The notes below the pieces were generated by a model. That model was not told where the DNA came from. It was given only the letters and a program-made list of their open reading frames with translations, and did not search any database. Source: Nocardia miyunensis NBRC 108239 (GTDB lineage Bacteria; Actinomycetota; Actinomycetes; Mycobacteriales; Mycobacteriaceae). From it: a stretch of 43,817 nt of DNA. The stretch lies in NCBI RefSeq assembly GCF_001613065.1, contig NZ_BDBQ01000019.1, forward strand, positions 1 to 43,817, given 5' to 3'. Within the stretch, counting starts at the first letter, position 1; each line of letters starts with the position of its first letter. The translations under genes were made by a program, and so were the position numbers. Positions 34,993 to 43,817 of this stretch are shown here, piece by piece.

Positions 34993-35594
34993 TGCACAGC
35001 TCCCCGGGGGACGAAACTTCGGAGGGGTCTTCACCGGCGTCCGGTCCGGTTTCCGATCGGCCGGATGCCGCGACCGATCCCGGTCGCGGCAGGCGGATCG
35101 GCATCGATGTGGGCACGGTCCGGATCGGCGTCGCCTCCTGCGATCCGGACGGAATTCTGGCCACTCCGGTGGAGACCGTGCCGCGCGCCGGAAAGGGCAA
35201 GGGGGGCTCGGGTAAGGGGCGCGGCGGGGCGAAAGGCGCTCCCGGAACCGATCTGACCCGTATTGCCGAGATTGTGCGGGAATATGAGGCCGTCGAGGTG
35301 ATCGTCGGCCTCCCGCGCACTCTGCGCGGTGAGAACGGCGCTTCGGCGACCCTCGCGACAAGGTTTGCTAAGAGTTTGCAATCGGTGCTGCCTGATGTGC
35401 CGATAAGACTTTCGGACGAACGTTTGACTACGGTGGCAGCTGCACGTGCACTGCGAGACAGTGGAGTTCGCGCACGTGGGCAGCGGCAGATGATCGACCA
35501 GGCGGCGGCCGTATCGATCCTGCAAGGGTGGTTGGACGAACGGAGTGCGGTGCTAAGGTCGGCCGGTGACGCAGGCGGCGGGGTGGGCGAATGA
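34992..35594 (+). CDS. ruvX: Holliday-junction resolvase-like RuvX/YqgF
   Basis: An RNase H-like nuclease implicated in rRNA 5' maturation or junction resolution. It has 200 residues against ~140-170 in most relatives. An extra ~35-residue N-terminus precedes the [15 protein letters not shown] strand with catalytic D39. A basic Gly/Lys insert ([17 protein letters not shown]) occupies about residues 67-83. Other active-site residues are E101-region [15 protein letters not shown] (D142/E143) and MIDQAAA (D169). The start TGATG overlaps the alaS stop; the stop overlaps the mltG start (ATGA). The insert is unusual and could bind nucleic acid. Confidence 0.92.
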   Translation: MHSSPGDETSEGSSPASGPVSDRPDAATDPGRGRRIGIDVGTVRIGVASCDPDGILATPVETVPRAGKGKGGSGKGRGGAKGAPGTDLTRIAEIVREYEAVEVIVGLPRTLRGENGASATLATRFAKSLQSVLPDVPIRLSDERLTTVAAARALRDSGVRARGQRQMIDQAAAVSILQGWLDERSAVLRSAGDAGGGVGE

Positions 35595-37390
35595 ATGACC
35601 GCTGGCTCCGTGCCGAAGAACGTCTTCGGCGCAGCACCGAGGAGCGGCGGTACCGTCGCTCGGACAATTGGGCCGAGGCGGACGACCGTGCCGCACACAG
35701 TGCCCAGAACCGGGCCGTGCGCGGCTCCGAGCTGGGTGCGGCGCGCGGCGCCGAGCCCAAGCGCGGTCGTCGTCCCCGCCACGCGGCCCCGGACGAGTGG
35801 GATGAACGCGAGGACGACACCACGGTCATCCCGGCGTACCGCGACGAGTACGAGGGCGGGTACCCCAGCGGCGAGTACGAGTACGGCGATCACGCCTACA
35901 CCGGCGGGCACCGGTACGTCGATCCGGACGAGTATGCCGAAGCCGAATACGCCGAGGAGTACTACGACCAGGAGCCGGTGACCGACCCCGAACTCGCGCT
36001 GCGCCGTGCGCCGCAGCGTTCGAGGCAGCGCGGGCGAGGCTCCGAGGAGGAGACCACGCGCTCGCGGTCCGGCGGCGCCCGGACGAAGCGCAAGCAGACC
36101 GGCGGCAAACAAACGGCCCGGAAACAGGGCGCACGCGGATCCGGCTCGGGAACGCAGCGCTCACGCCGGCAGGGCTCTCGGGACGACGCGCCGCGCGCGC
36201 GGTCCGGGCGGGGACGGCGGTCCAGGGTCGCCTCCCGCAAGGCGGCCGAGCGCAAGCGCCGCCGCCGCAATTTGATCTACGTCGGCAGCGTCTTCGTGGT
36301 GCTGTTCGCCGTCGCGGTGGTCTACGCCGGATACAAGTTGGTCGGCGGGTTCGGTCCCGACGACTACACGGGTGAGGCGGGTCCGCTGACGGTGGTGCAT
36401 GTCGCGGCCGGCGACACCGCCGAGCAGATCGCCAAGACGATGCTCGACAAGGGCGTGGTCAAGAGCACCGGCGCGTTCTACCAAGCGGCCGTGCGTGATT
36501 CGGGGATGAACTCGCTGCAGCCGGGCTACTACGCCGTGCCGACGCACAGCAAGGGCGCCGATGCGGTGACCGCGCTGATGAGCAAGGACGCGCGGGTCGG
36601 CAATGTGGTCATCTCCGAAGGGCGGCGGCTGCACGATTCGACCGACGCGAACACCGGTTCCCGCAGCGACGGGATCTACCGCAAGATCGCCGACGCCAGC
36701 TGCATCGGCACCGGTAGCGCGAAGAAGTGCGTCACCTACGAGCAGCTCGACGCGGCCGGGGCCGGGACCGACCTGAGCGCGCTCGGCGTGCCGCAGTGGG
36801 CGGCTGACTCGGTGCGTCAGGTGCCCGACCGCACCCGACAGCTCGAGGGCCTGATCGAGGCGGGGACCTGGGATTTCGATCCGAGTGGGACTCCGCAGCA
36901 GATCCTGGCCCAGTTGGTCGGGCAGAGCGCGCAGAGTTACGAGTCGACCGGCCTGCTGAACTCCAACGCCAACAAACTGAGCCCGTATCAGACCCTGACC
37001 GCGGCCTCGCTGGTGGAGCGTGAGGCCCTGCCCGCCGATATGCCCAAGGTGGCGCGGGTGATCGTGAACCGGCTCGCGGTCGACCAACCCCTGCAGTTCG
37101 ATTCGACGGTGAACTACACCCTGGATAAGCTCGCGGTCGCCACCAGCGACGCCGACCGGGCCAAGCGGACTCCGTGGAACACCTACGCCATGTCCGGGCT
37201 GCCCGCGACGCCGATCGCCTCGCCCTCCCTGGGCGCGCTGCGCGCCATGGAGAATCCGACGCCGGGACCGTGGCTGTATTTCGTCACCGTGGACAAACAG
37301 GGCGCCACGCTGTTCACCGACAGTTACAGCGAACATCAGCGCAATATCGAAAAGGCAAGGCAGAGCGGAATTCTCGACAGTGGACACTAA
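35591..37390 (+). CDS. mltG: Endolytic murein transglycosylase MltG
   Basis: Cuts nascent glycan strands at the inner membrane to set their length. It has 599 residues. Residues 1-~225 are a long disordered, highly charged cytoplasmic region, acidic around 80-130 and Arg/Lys-rich at 140-225. The membrane helix spans about 228-250. The extracytoplasmic YceG domain follows with a LysM-like start ([21 protein letters not shown]) and catalytic Glu476 in [27 protein letters not shown] 35591 overlaps the ruvX stop; its own stop overlaps aroE by 11 bases. The basic N-terminal region is longer than in E. coli, as common in actinobacteria. Confidence 0.93.
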   Translation: MNDRWLRAEERLRRSTEERRYRRSDNWAEADDRAAHSAQNRAVRGSELGAARGAEPKRGRRPRHAAPDEWDEREDDTTVIPAYRDEYEGGYPSGEYEYGDHAYTGGHRYVDPDEYAEAEYAEEYYDQEPVTDPELALRRAPQRSRQRGRGSEEETTRSRSGGARTKRKQTGGKQTARKQGARGSGSGTQRSRRQGSRDDAPRARSGRGRRSRVASRKAAERKRRRRNLIYVGSVFVVLFAVAVVYAGYKLVGGFGPDDYTGEAGPLTVVHVAAGDTAEQIAKTMLDKGVVKSTGAFYQAAVRDSGMNSLQPGYYAVPTHSKGADAVTALMSKDARVGNVVISEGRRLHDSTDANTGSRSDGIYRKIADASCIGTGSAKKCVTYEQLDAAGAGTDLSALGVPQWAADSVRQVPDRTRQLEGLIEAGTWDFDPSGTPQQILAQLVGQSAQSYESTGLLNSNANKLSPYQTLTAASLVEREALPADMPKVARVIVNRLAVDQPLQFDSTVNYTLDKLAVATSDADRAKRTPWNTYAMSGLPATPIASPSLGALRAMENPTPGPWLYFVTVDKQGATLFTDSYSEHQRNIEKARQSGILDSGH

Positions 37391-38213
37391 CGGCGCCGCA
37401 GCGGTGCGCACGAGTCGCCGGGCGGCCGTGCTGGGCAGTCCGATCGCGCATTCGCGCTCACCGCAACTGCATCTGGCCGCATATCGCGCGCTCGGGCTGG
37501 ACTGGACCTACGAGCGCATCGAGTGCACCGCCGAGCAACTGCCCGGTCTGGTCTCCGGACTGGGACCCGAATGGGTGGGGCTGTCGGTGACGATGCCGGG
37601 CAAGGTCGCCGCGCTCGAGTTCGCCGCCGAGCGCACCGAGCGGGCGGTTCTGGTCGGTTCGGCGAATACGTTGGTGCGCACCGCATCCGGATGGCGGGCC
37701 GACTGCACCGATGTGGACGGTGTGCGCGGCGCGCTGCGCGGCGGCGGGGTCGAGAAGGTCGCCGAGGCGGTGGTGGTCGGCGCCGGTGGCACCGCGCGGC
37801 CCGCGCTGTTGGCGCTGTCCGAGCTCGGGGCCCACGGGATCACGATCGTGGCGCGCGACGCGGGCCGGGCCGCGAGCGCGCTGGAACTGGCCGGGCGGCT
37901 GGGTATGTCGGCGACGGTGATCGATTTCGACGCCGATCGACTGCGTGCCGCATGTGCCCGTGCCGACGCGGTGGTCAGCACGGTGCCCGCGAACGGCGTT
38001 GCGGCAGTGGCGGATTCGATCGCCGCCGCGCCGGTGGTGCTGGACGCCATCTACGACCCGTGGCCGACCCCGGTCGCCGAGGCGGTCGTGCGGGCCGGTC
38101 ATACGGTGATCAGCGGACTGCAGATGCTGTTGCATCAGGCCTACGGTCAGGTCGAGCAGTTCACCGGTGCGGCCGCGCCCCGGGCGGCGATGAGCGCGGC
38201 GCTGGACGGCTAG
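37380..38213 (+). CDS. aroE: Shikimate dehydrogenase
   Basis: Reduces 3-dehydroshikimate to shikimate with NADPH. It has 277 residues. Substrate motif SRSPQLH, the catalytic Lys in LSVTMPGKVAAL, SANTLV, and the CTDVDG Asp are present. The nucleotide motif is VVGAGGTARPAL. GTG 37380 overlaps the end of mltG, so it is translated from the same message. The ending GLQMLLHQAYGQVEQFTG is typical. It is on the strand opposite to the aroC-aroK-aroB operon a few kilobases away. Confidence 0.95.
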   Translation: MDTNGAAAVRTSRRAAVLGSPIAHSRSPQLHLAAYRALGLDWTYERIECTAEQLPGLVSGLGPEWVGLSVTMPGKVAALEFAAERTERAVLVGSANTLVRTASGWRADCTDVDGVRGALRGGGVEKVAEAVVVGAGGTARPALLALSELGAHGITIVARDAGRAASALELAGRLGMSATVIDFDADRLRAACARADAVVSTVPANGVAAVADSIAAAPVVLDAIYDPWPTPVAEAVVRAGHTVISGLQMLLHQAYGQVEQFTGAAAPRAAMSAALDG

Positions 38214-38228
38214 TTCGGCCGGTCCGGG

Positions 38229-38256
38229 TTGTAGAACTGTAACCGGTTACTATTCT
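38229..38256 (+). promoter_or_regulatory. Promoter with an embedded 12-bp palindrome
   Basis: TTGTAG (38229-38234), a 16-base spacer and TATTCT (38251-38256) make a plausible promoter for the gene at 38289. The spacer holds GTAACCGGTTAC at 38239-38250, a perfect 12-bp palindrome placed for repressor binding. Confidence 0.55.
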
Positions 38257-38288
38257 TCCGAATCATTCGGCGGGTTAGGGTGGATGAC

Positions 38289-38774
38289 ATGATTGCGTGG
38301 GTGTTGCGCGCCATAGGTCTCGGCGTGCTGACGGTTGTCCTACGAACCCTGCTGGGCTTCGGGATGATCTACTGGCCGACCCAGGGCGCCTGGATGCGCC
38401 TGGTCTGTCTGATCGTATTGATCGTCGCCGGAGTGGCCTGGGGCTTGTTCGACGGTCGTGGTGACCGCAAGGCGAATCCGGATCCCGAGCGCGGCGGCGC
38501 GGATCTGACCATGCGCTGGCTGAAGGCGGGCGTGGTCGGCGGGCTGGGTTCCGGTGTGGTGGCCTGGGTCCTGGACTACATCCCGTCGTTCGACCTCGGT
38601 GACAACGGCCTGGGCTTCGAGCTCACCGCCGGCGCCGCGTTCATCGTGCTGATGATCTTCATCCCCGCCATGGTCGGCGTCGCGCTCGGGCGCTTCCTGG
38701 TCACCAGGGAGAACAACAAGGCGGCCAAGGCGTCGGCGCCGTCGTCGGGGGATCACGCCGCCAGCCCCGCCTGA
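38289..38774 (+). CDS. Small four-helix membrane protein (B-4DMT-like)
   Basis: A 161-residue membrane protein with four predicted helices at about residues 4-24, 36-54, 80-101 and 117-142, and a polar Ala/Lys/Ser tail. It resembles actinobacterial small proteins called B-4DMT family transporters; the transport claim is family naming, not shown here. ATG 38289 was chosen: TTAGGG at 38275-38280 lies eight bases upstream, whereas GTG 38280 falls inside that site. Its promoter contains the palindrome at 38239-38250. It converges on aroB with a strong terminator between them. Confidence 0.75.
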   Translation: MIAWVLRAIGLGVLTVVLRTLLGFGMIYWPTQGAWMRLVCLIVLIVAGVAWGLFDGRGDRKANPDPERGGADLTMRWLKAGVVGGLGSGVVAWVLDYIPSFDLGDNGLGFELTAGAAFIVLMIFIPAMVGVALGRFLVTRENNKAAKASAPSSGDHAASPA

Positions 38775-38790
38775 CCCTTCGAAGGCGACG

Positions 38791-38821
38791 ATGCCGTTCC
38801 GGATTCGGTCCGGAACGGCAT
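38791..38821. terminator. Terminator between the membrane protein gene and aroB
   Basis: A perfect 13-bp stem: ATGCCGTTCCGGA at 38791-38803 and TCCGGAACGGCAT at 38809-38821, with a TTCGG loop, followed on the plus strand by TTCGCGTTTCG. It serves the convergent pair. Confidence 0.85.
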
Positions 38822-38843
38822 TTCGCGTTTCGATGCGGGGCGA

Positions 38844-41271
<2,428 letters not shown>

Positions 41272-41275
<4 letters not shown>

Positions 41276-42480
41276 GAGACCGCGGAGCCCGATGGCACAT
41301 GGGGACGGGCGTTGATTCGTTTCAGATAGCCGTCGATATTGCCGATGGTCTCCGATAGCGAGTCGCCGCCGAACTTCTCCAGCGCGGCCTGGGCCACGAC
41401 CAGCGCGACCATCGCCTCGGCGACCACACCGGCGGCCGGTACCGCGCACACGTCCGAGCGCTGATGAATCGCCACCGCCTCCTCGCCGGTGGTCATGTCG
41501 ACCGTCGACAGTGCCCGCGGCACCGTCGAGATCGGCTTCATCGCCGCCCGGACGCGCAGCGGTTCGCCGTTGGTCATGCCGCCCTCCAGGCCACCGGCCC
41601 GGTTGGTCGAGCGCAGTACGCCGTCCGGGCCCGGGCGCATCTCGTCGTGTGCCGCGCTGCCCCGCCGTCGCGCGGTCTCGAAACCGTCGCCGACCTCGAC
41701 GCCCTTGATCGCTTGAATACCCATCAGCGCGGCCGCCAGGCGCGCGTCGAGACGGTTCTCGCCGCTGGTGAACGACCCCAGCCCGACCGGCAGGCCCTCC
41801 ACCACGACCTCGACCACGCCGCCGAGCGTGTCGCCGTCCTTCTTGGCGGCCTCGATCTCCTCGATCATCGCCGCCTCGGCGTCCTTGTCGAACGCCCGCA
41901 CCGGGCTCTCATCGATGGCGGGCAGATCCGCGGCGGCGGGGACCACACCGGCCGGCGCGGTCGCGGTGCCGATCGACACGACGTGCGAGATGACCTCCAC
42001 GCCGAACGCCTGGCGCAGGAACTGCCGCGCGACCGTGCCCGCGGCGACGCGGGCGGCGGTCTCCCGGGCGCTGGCCCGCTCGAGCACCGGGCGCGCGTCG
42101 TCGAAGCCGTATTTGAGCATGCCCGAGAAGTCGGCGTGCCCGGGGCGCGGCCGGGTCAGCGGCGCGTTGCGGGCAAGCTCGGCCAATTCGGCCTCGTCCA
42201 CCGGGTCCGCGGCCATGACCTCGGTCCACTTGGGCCACTCCGAGTTCGCGATCTCGATCGCCACCGGTCCGCCCATCGTGCGCCCGTGCCGCACCCCGCC
42301 GAGGACGGTGATCTTGTCGGCCTCGAACTTCATCCGCGCGCCGCGGCCGTAGCCGAGACGTCGGCGCGCCAGCTGTCCCGAGATGTCGGCAGAGGTCACC
42401 TCGACACCGGCCACCATCCCCTCGAGGATCGCGACGAGGGCGGGGCCATGGGATTCTCCGGCAGTTATCCAGCGCAGCAC
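41272..42480 (-). CDS. aroC: Chorismate synthase
   Basis: Makes chorismate from EPSP with reduced FMN, the last shared step of aromatic synthesis. It has 402 residues. The start [71 protein letters not shown], and [14 protein letters not shown] are family signatures. GTG 42480 matches relatives that begin MLRWxTAGESHG; the frame to 42648 adds Arg-rich non-conserved residues. GATGGAGA sits close upstream. It heads the aroC-aroK-aroB unit, with aroK overlapping its stop by four bases. Confidence 0.97.
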
Positions 42481-42663
42481 ATCTCCATCTTTCCACGTCA
42501 ACACCGCTACCCGGACATCTGGCCCGGCGACGTCGACGATGTGGCGCCCGATCGCGGTCCGATGCGACCGTGGGCGGGCCCGCGCGTCGACGGCGAAATC
42601 GCAGCTACGCGGGCATGGTGCCCGCCGACCGCCGACGACCCGTGACACGGATCGACGACGGGG

Positions 42664-43119
42664 TCAGCGCGCGAGCACGAGGGCGGCGAGTGTCGACAGG
42701 CACATGGCCGGTCCGTGCGGGATAGACCGGTCCGCGGGCGCGGCGCGGGCCGGGTGACCGCGCACTCTCACGACGACCCCGGCCAGCGCGGTGAGCACGG
42801 GTGCGGTGAGCGCGGCCCACACCCACACCTGCGCGCCGCCGCAGGCCGCCGCAGCCCCGAGCCCGAGCGCCAATTTCACGTCGCCCGCTCCGAAGGCGGC
42901 CGGAAATACCAGGTGAATCACCAGATAGGGCGCCGCGAGCAACAGTGCGCCCAAGGCTGCGGCGGTGCCGCGTCCGGTGGCCGCCGCAACACCGAGTACG
43001 GTTGCCGCACCCGGTCCGGTGAGCGCGTCGGGGAGGCGGCGCTCACGCAGATCGATGACGCTCAACAGAACGCACCAGCCGGTAAGTGCGAGGAACGCGG
43101 CGACGGTGATGACGGACAT
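42664..43119 (-). CDS. Prepilin peptidase (A24), short form
   Basis: A 151-residue integral membrane aspartic peptidase of the type IV prepilin peptidase C-terminal-domain type. The catalytic aspartates are D23 (VIDLRERRLPD) and D80 in FGAGDVK. There are about four hydrophobic helices and no N-methyltransferase domain. It would cleave leader peptides of type IV pilin-like (Flp/Tad) proteins. No pilin gene is in the window. M. tuberculosis Rv2551c near alaS/aroE is a likely counterpart. ATG 43119 is used. The 183-base gap to aroC holds nothing obvious. Confidence 0.85.
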   Translation of the reverse strand: MSVITVAAFLALTGWCVLLSVIDLRERRLPDALTGPGAATVLGVAAATGRGTAAALGALLLAAPYLVIHLVFPAAFGAGDVKLALGLGAAAACGGAQVWVWAALTAPVLTALAGVVVRVRGHPARAAPADRSIPHGPAMCLSTLAALVLAR

Positions 43120-43170
43120 GACTTCATCGTGCCCGCGCCTGATGGGCCGCAGCGGGCCCCGACCGGGAAA

Positions 43171-43197
43171 TGTGGATAACTTCGAATATGTGAATAA
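43171..43197 (-). promoter_or_regulatory. Two consensus DnaA boxes
   Basis: Reading the minus strand, TTATTCACA (43197-43189) and TTATCCACA (43179-43171) both match TTATNCACA exactly, in the same orientation and 18 bp apart. They lie in the 212-base divergent gap between the prepilin peptidase and pepQ genes, an AT-richer stretch that also holds two TTCGAA palindromes. Confidence 0.65.
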
Positions 43198-43277
43198 CGA
43201 GTGATTCGAAATGCGTCCACGGAGGGTATTCGCCCAGCGTGCCGAGCGGGAGGCCGGTCCGGCGGCTCTGTGCAGCA

Positions 43278-43300
43278 GTATGGGGATACGGTATGGGGAT
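43278..43300 (+). repeat. Short direct repeat upstream of pepQ
   Basis: GTATGGGGAT occurs at 43278-43287 and 43291-43300, a 13-bp period, about 32 bases before the pepQ ATG. It could be a regulator site or part of the promoter; unproven. Confidence 0.5.
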
Positions 43301-43331
43301 GTTCGGGCCGGGCAGCGGTAGCGTTGAGGCC

Positions 43332-43817
43332 ATGTCTGCTGATCACGGTGCCCGGCGCCCCGACCACGAGGCCCGCCGGGCCGCGCTGCGGGACCTGCTG
43401 GTGGAGAACGGTGTCGATGCCCTGCTGGTGACGGATCTGGTTAACATCCGATATCTGACGGGATTCACCGGATCCAATGCCGCCCTGCTCGTATACGCCT
43501 GGGACACGCCCGAGGCGCGCACGGTGATCTGCACCGACGGCCGCTACATCACCCAGGTCGGCGAACAGGTGCCCGACCTGCGCGCGGAGATCGCGCGGGC
43601 CAGCGCGCGCCGGATCGTCGAGCTGGCCGGGGAGTGGCAGACCGGGCGCGTCGGATTCGAGAGTCACGTCGTCACGTTCGACCAGCACCGCGGCTTCGTC
43701 GAACAGGGCACCGGACTGGAACTGGTCGCGGTGCCCGGTCTGGTGGAACAGTTGCGCATGGTCAAGGACCAATACGAGGTGGATCGGCTGCGCGCGGCGT
43801 GCGCGGCGGCCGACGCG
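43332..43817 (+). CDS. pepQ: Xaa-Pro dipeptidase/aminopeptidase P family protein, 3' partial
   Basis: The first 162 codons of an M24 metallopeptidase that cleaves X-Pro bonds; the frame runs to the right edge. The visible part is the creatinase-like N-terminal domain: LLVTDLVNIRYLTGFTGSNAALLVY, ICTDGRYITQV, RVGFESHVVTFDQH and the VPGLVEQLRMVKDQYEVDRLRAAC linker. The metal-binding pita-bread domain lies off the window. ATG 43332 has GAGG four bases upstream; TAGCGT at 43319-43324 could be a -10. In M. tuberculosis the counterpart is Rv2535c, which sits beside efp and the aro genes. Confidence 0.93.
   Translation, partial: MSADHGARRPDHEARRAALRDLLVENGVDALLVTDLVNIRYLTGFTGSNAALLVYAWDTPEARTVICTDGRYITQVGEQVPDLRAEIARASARRIVELAGEWQTGRVGFESHVVTFDQHRGFVEQGTGLELVAVPGLVEQLRMVKDQYEVDRLRAACAAADA

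Overview
The window is about 44 kb of high-GC DNA from an actinobacterium of the order Mycobacteriales, most likely a Nocardia or close relative. Evidence for this is the GTG-rich starts, the leaderless-looking promoters, the aa-tRNA synthetase and shikimate gene clusters, the F420-type LLM oxidoreductase, an ESX/type VII secretion pair, an Rv2578c-type radical SAM protein and KorAB. From memory, the gene set and partial order (ppiB, hisS, Rv2578c-like, Rv2575-like protease, aspS, Rv2560-like, rarA, alaS, ruvX, mltG, aroE, aroB, aroK, aroC, prepilin peptidase, pepQ) match the Rv2534c-Rv2582 neighbourhood of Mycobacterium tuberculosis. So most of the window is conserved chromosomal backbone.

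Region 1 (1-8655) is the exception. It is a co-directional cluster resembling a conjugative type IV secretion machine: a VirB4-like ATPase running off the left edge, a small IS3-OrfA-like DNA-binding protein, a three-domain cell-wall enzyme (M23, lytic transglycosylase, degenerate NlpC/P60), a membrane-anchored NTF2/VirB8-like protein, a VirD4/TraG-type coupling ATPase and a tandem DUF4913 protein. A convergent coiled-coil protein follows. No relaxase or integrase is visible inside the window.

Region 2 (8656-13250) holds an extracytoplasmic cyclophilin, hisS, a two-helix membrane protein and malate dehydrogenase. Region 3 (13309-17627) is an LLM oxidoreductase, an ESX-type secretion pair and an NAD-dependent epimerase/dehydrogenase. 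The two flanking metabolic genes carry KstR-like operators that share an extended 10-mer, suggesting one TetR-family regulon. Region 4 (17635-18675) is a radical SAM gene under a near-perfect actinobacterial LexA (SOS) box. Region 5 (18912-25394) contains korAB, a small secreted proline-rich protein, a membrane zinc protease and aspS. Region 6 (25488-30705) contains a DUF389 protein, a Pro/Gly-rich multi-pass protein, a phosphotransferase-like protein lacking the catalytic histidine, and a TauD-like dioxygenase divergent from its TetR regulator with two matching operators between them.

Region 7 (30922-38774) is rarA, then the tightly overlapping alaS-ruvX-mltG-aroE run and a small four-helix membrane protein behind a palindromic promoter. 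Region 8 (38844-43817) is the leftward aroC-aroK-aroB operon with 4-bp ATGA overlaps, a prepilin peptidase and the start of pepQ. AroK carries an unusual ~260-residue arginine-rich disordered tail. The prepilin peptidase-pepQ intergenic region has two perfect consensus DnaA boxes 18 bp apart.

The most unusual items are the T4SS-like module with its inactive-looking NlpC/P60 domain and its embedded OrfA-like protein, the KstR-like operator set around the ESX pair, the AroK tail, and the paired DnaA boxes. Functions are inferred from sequence patterns only; no searches were run.
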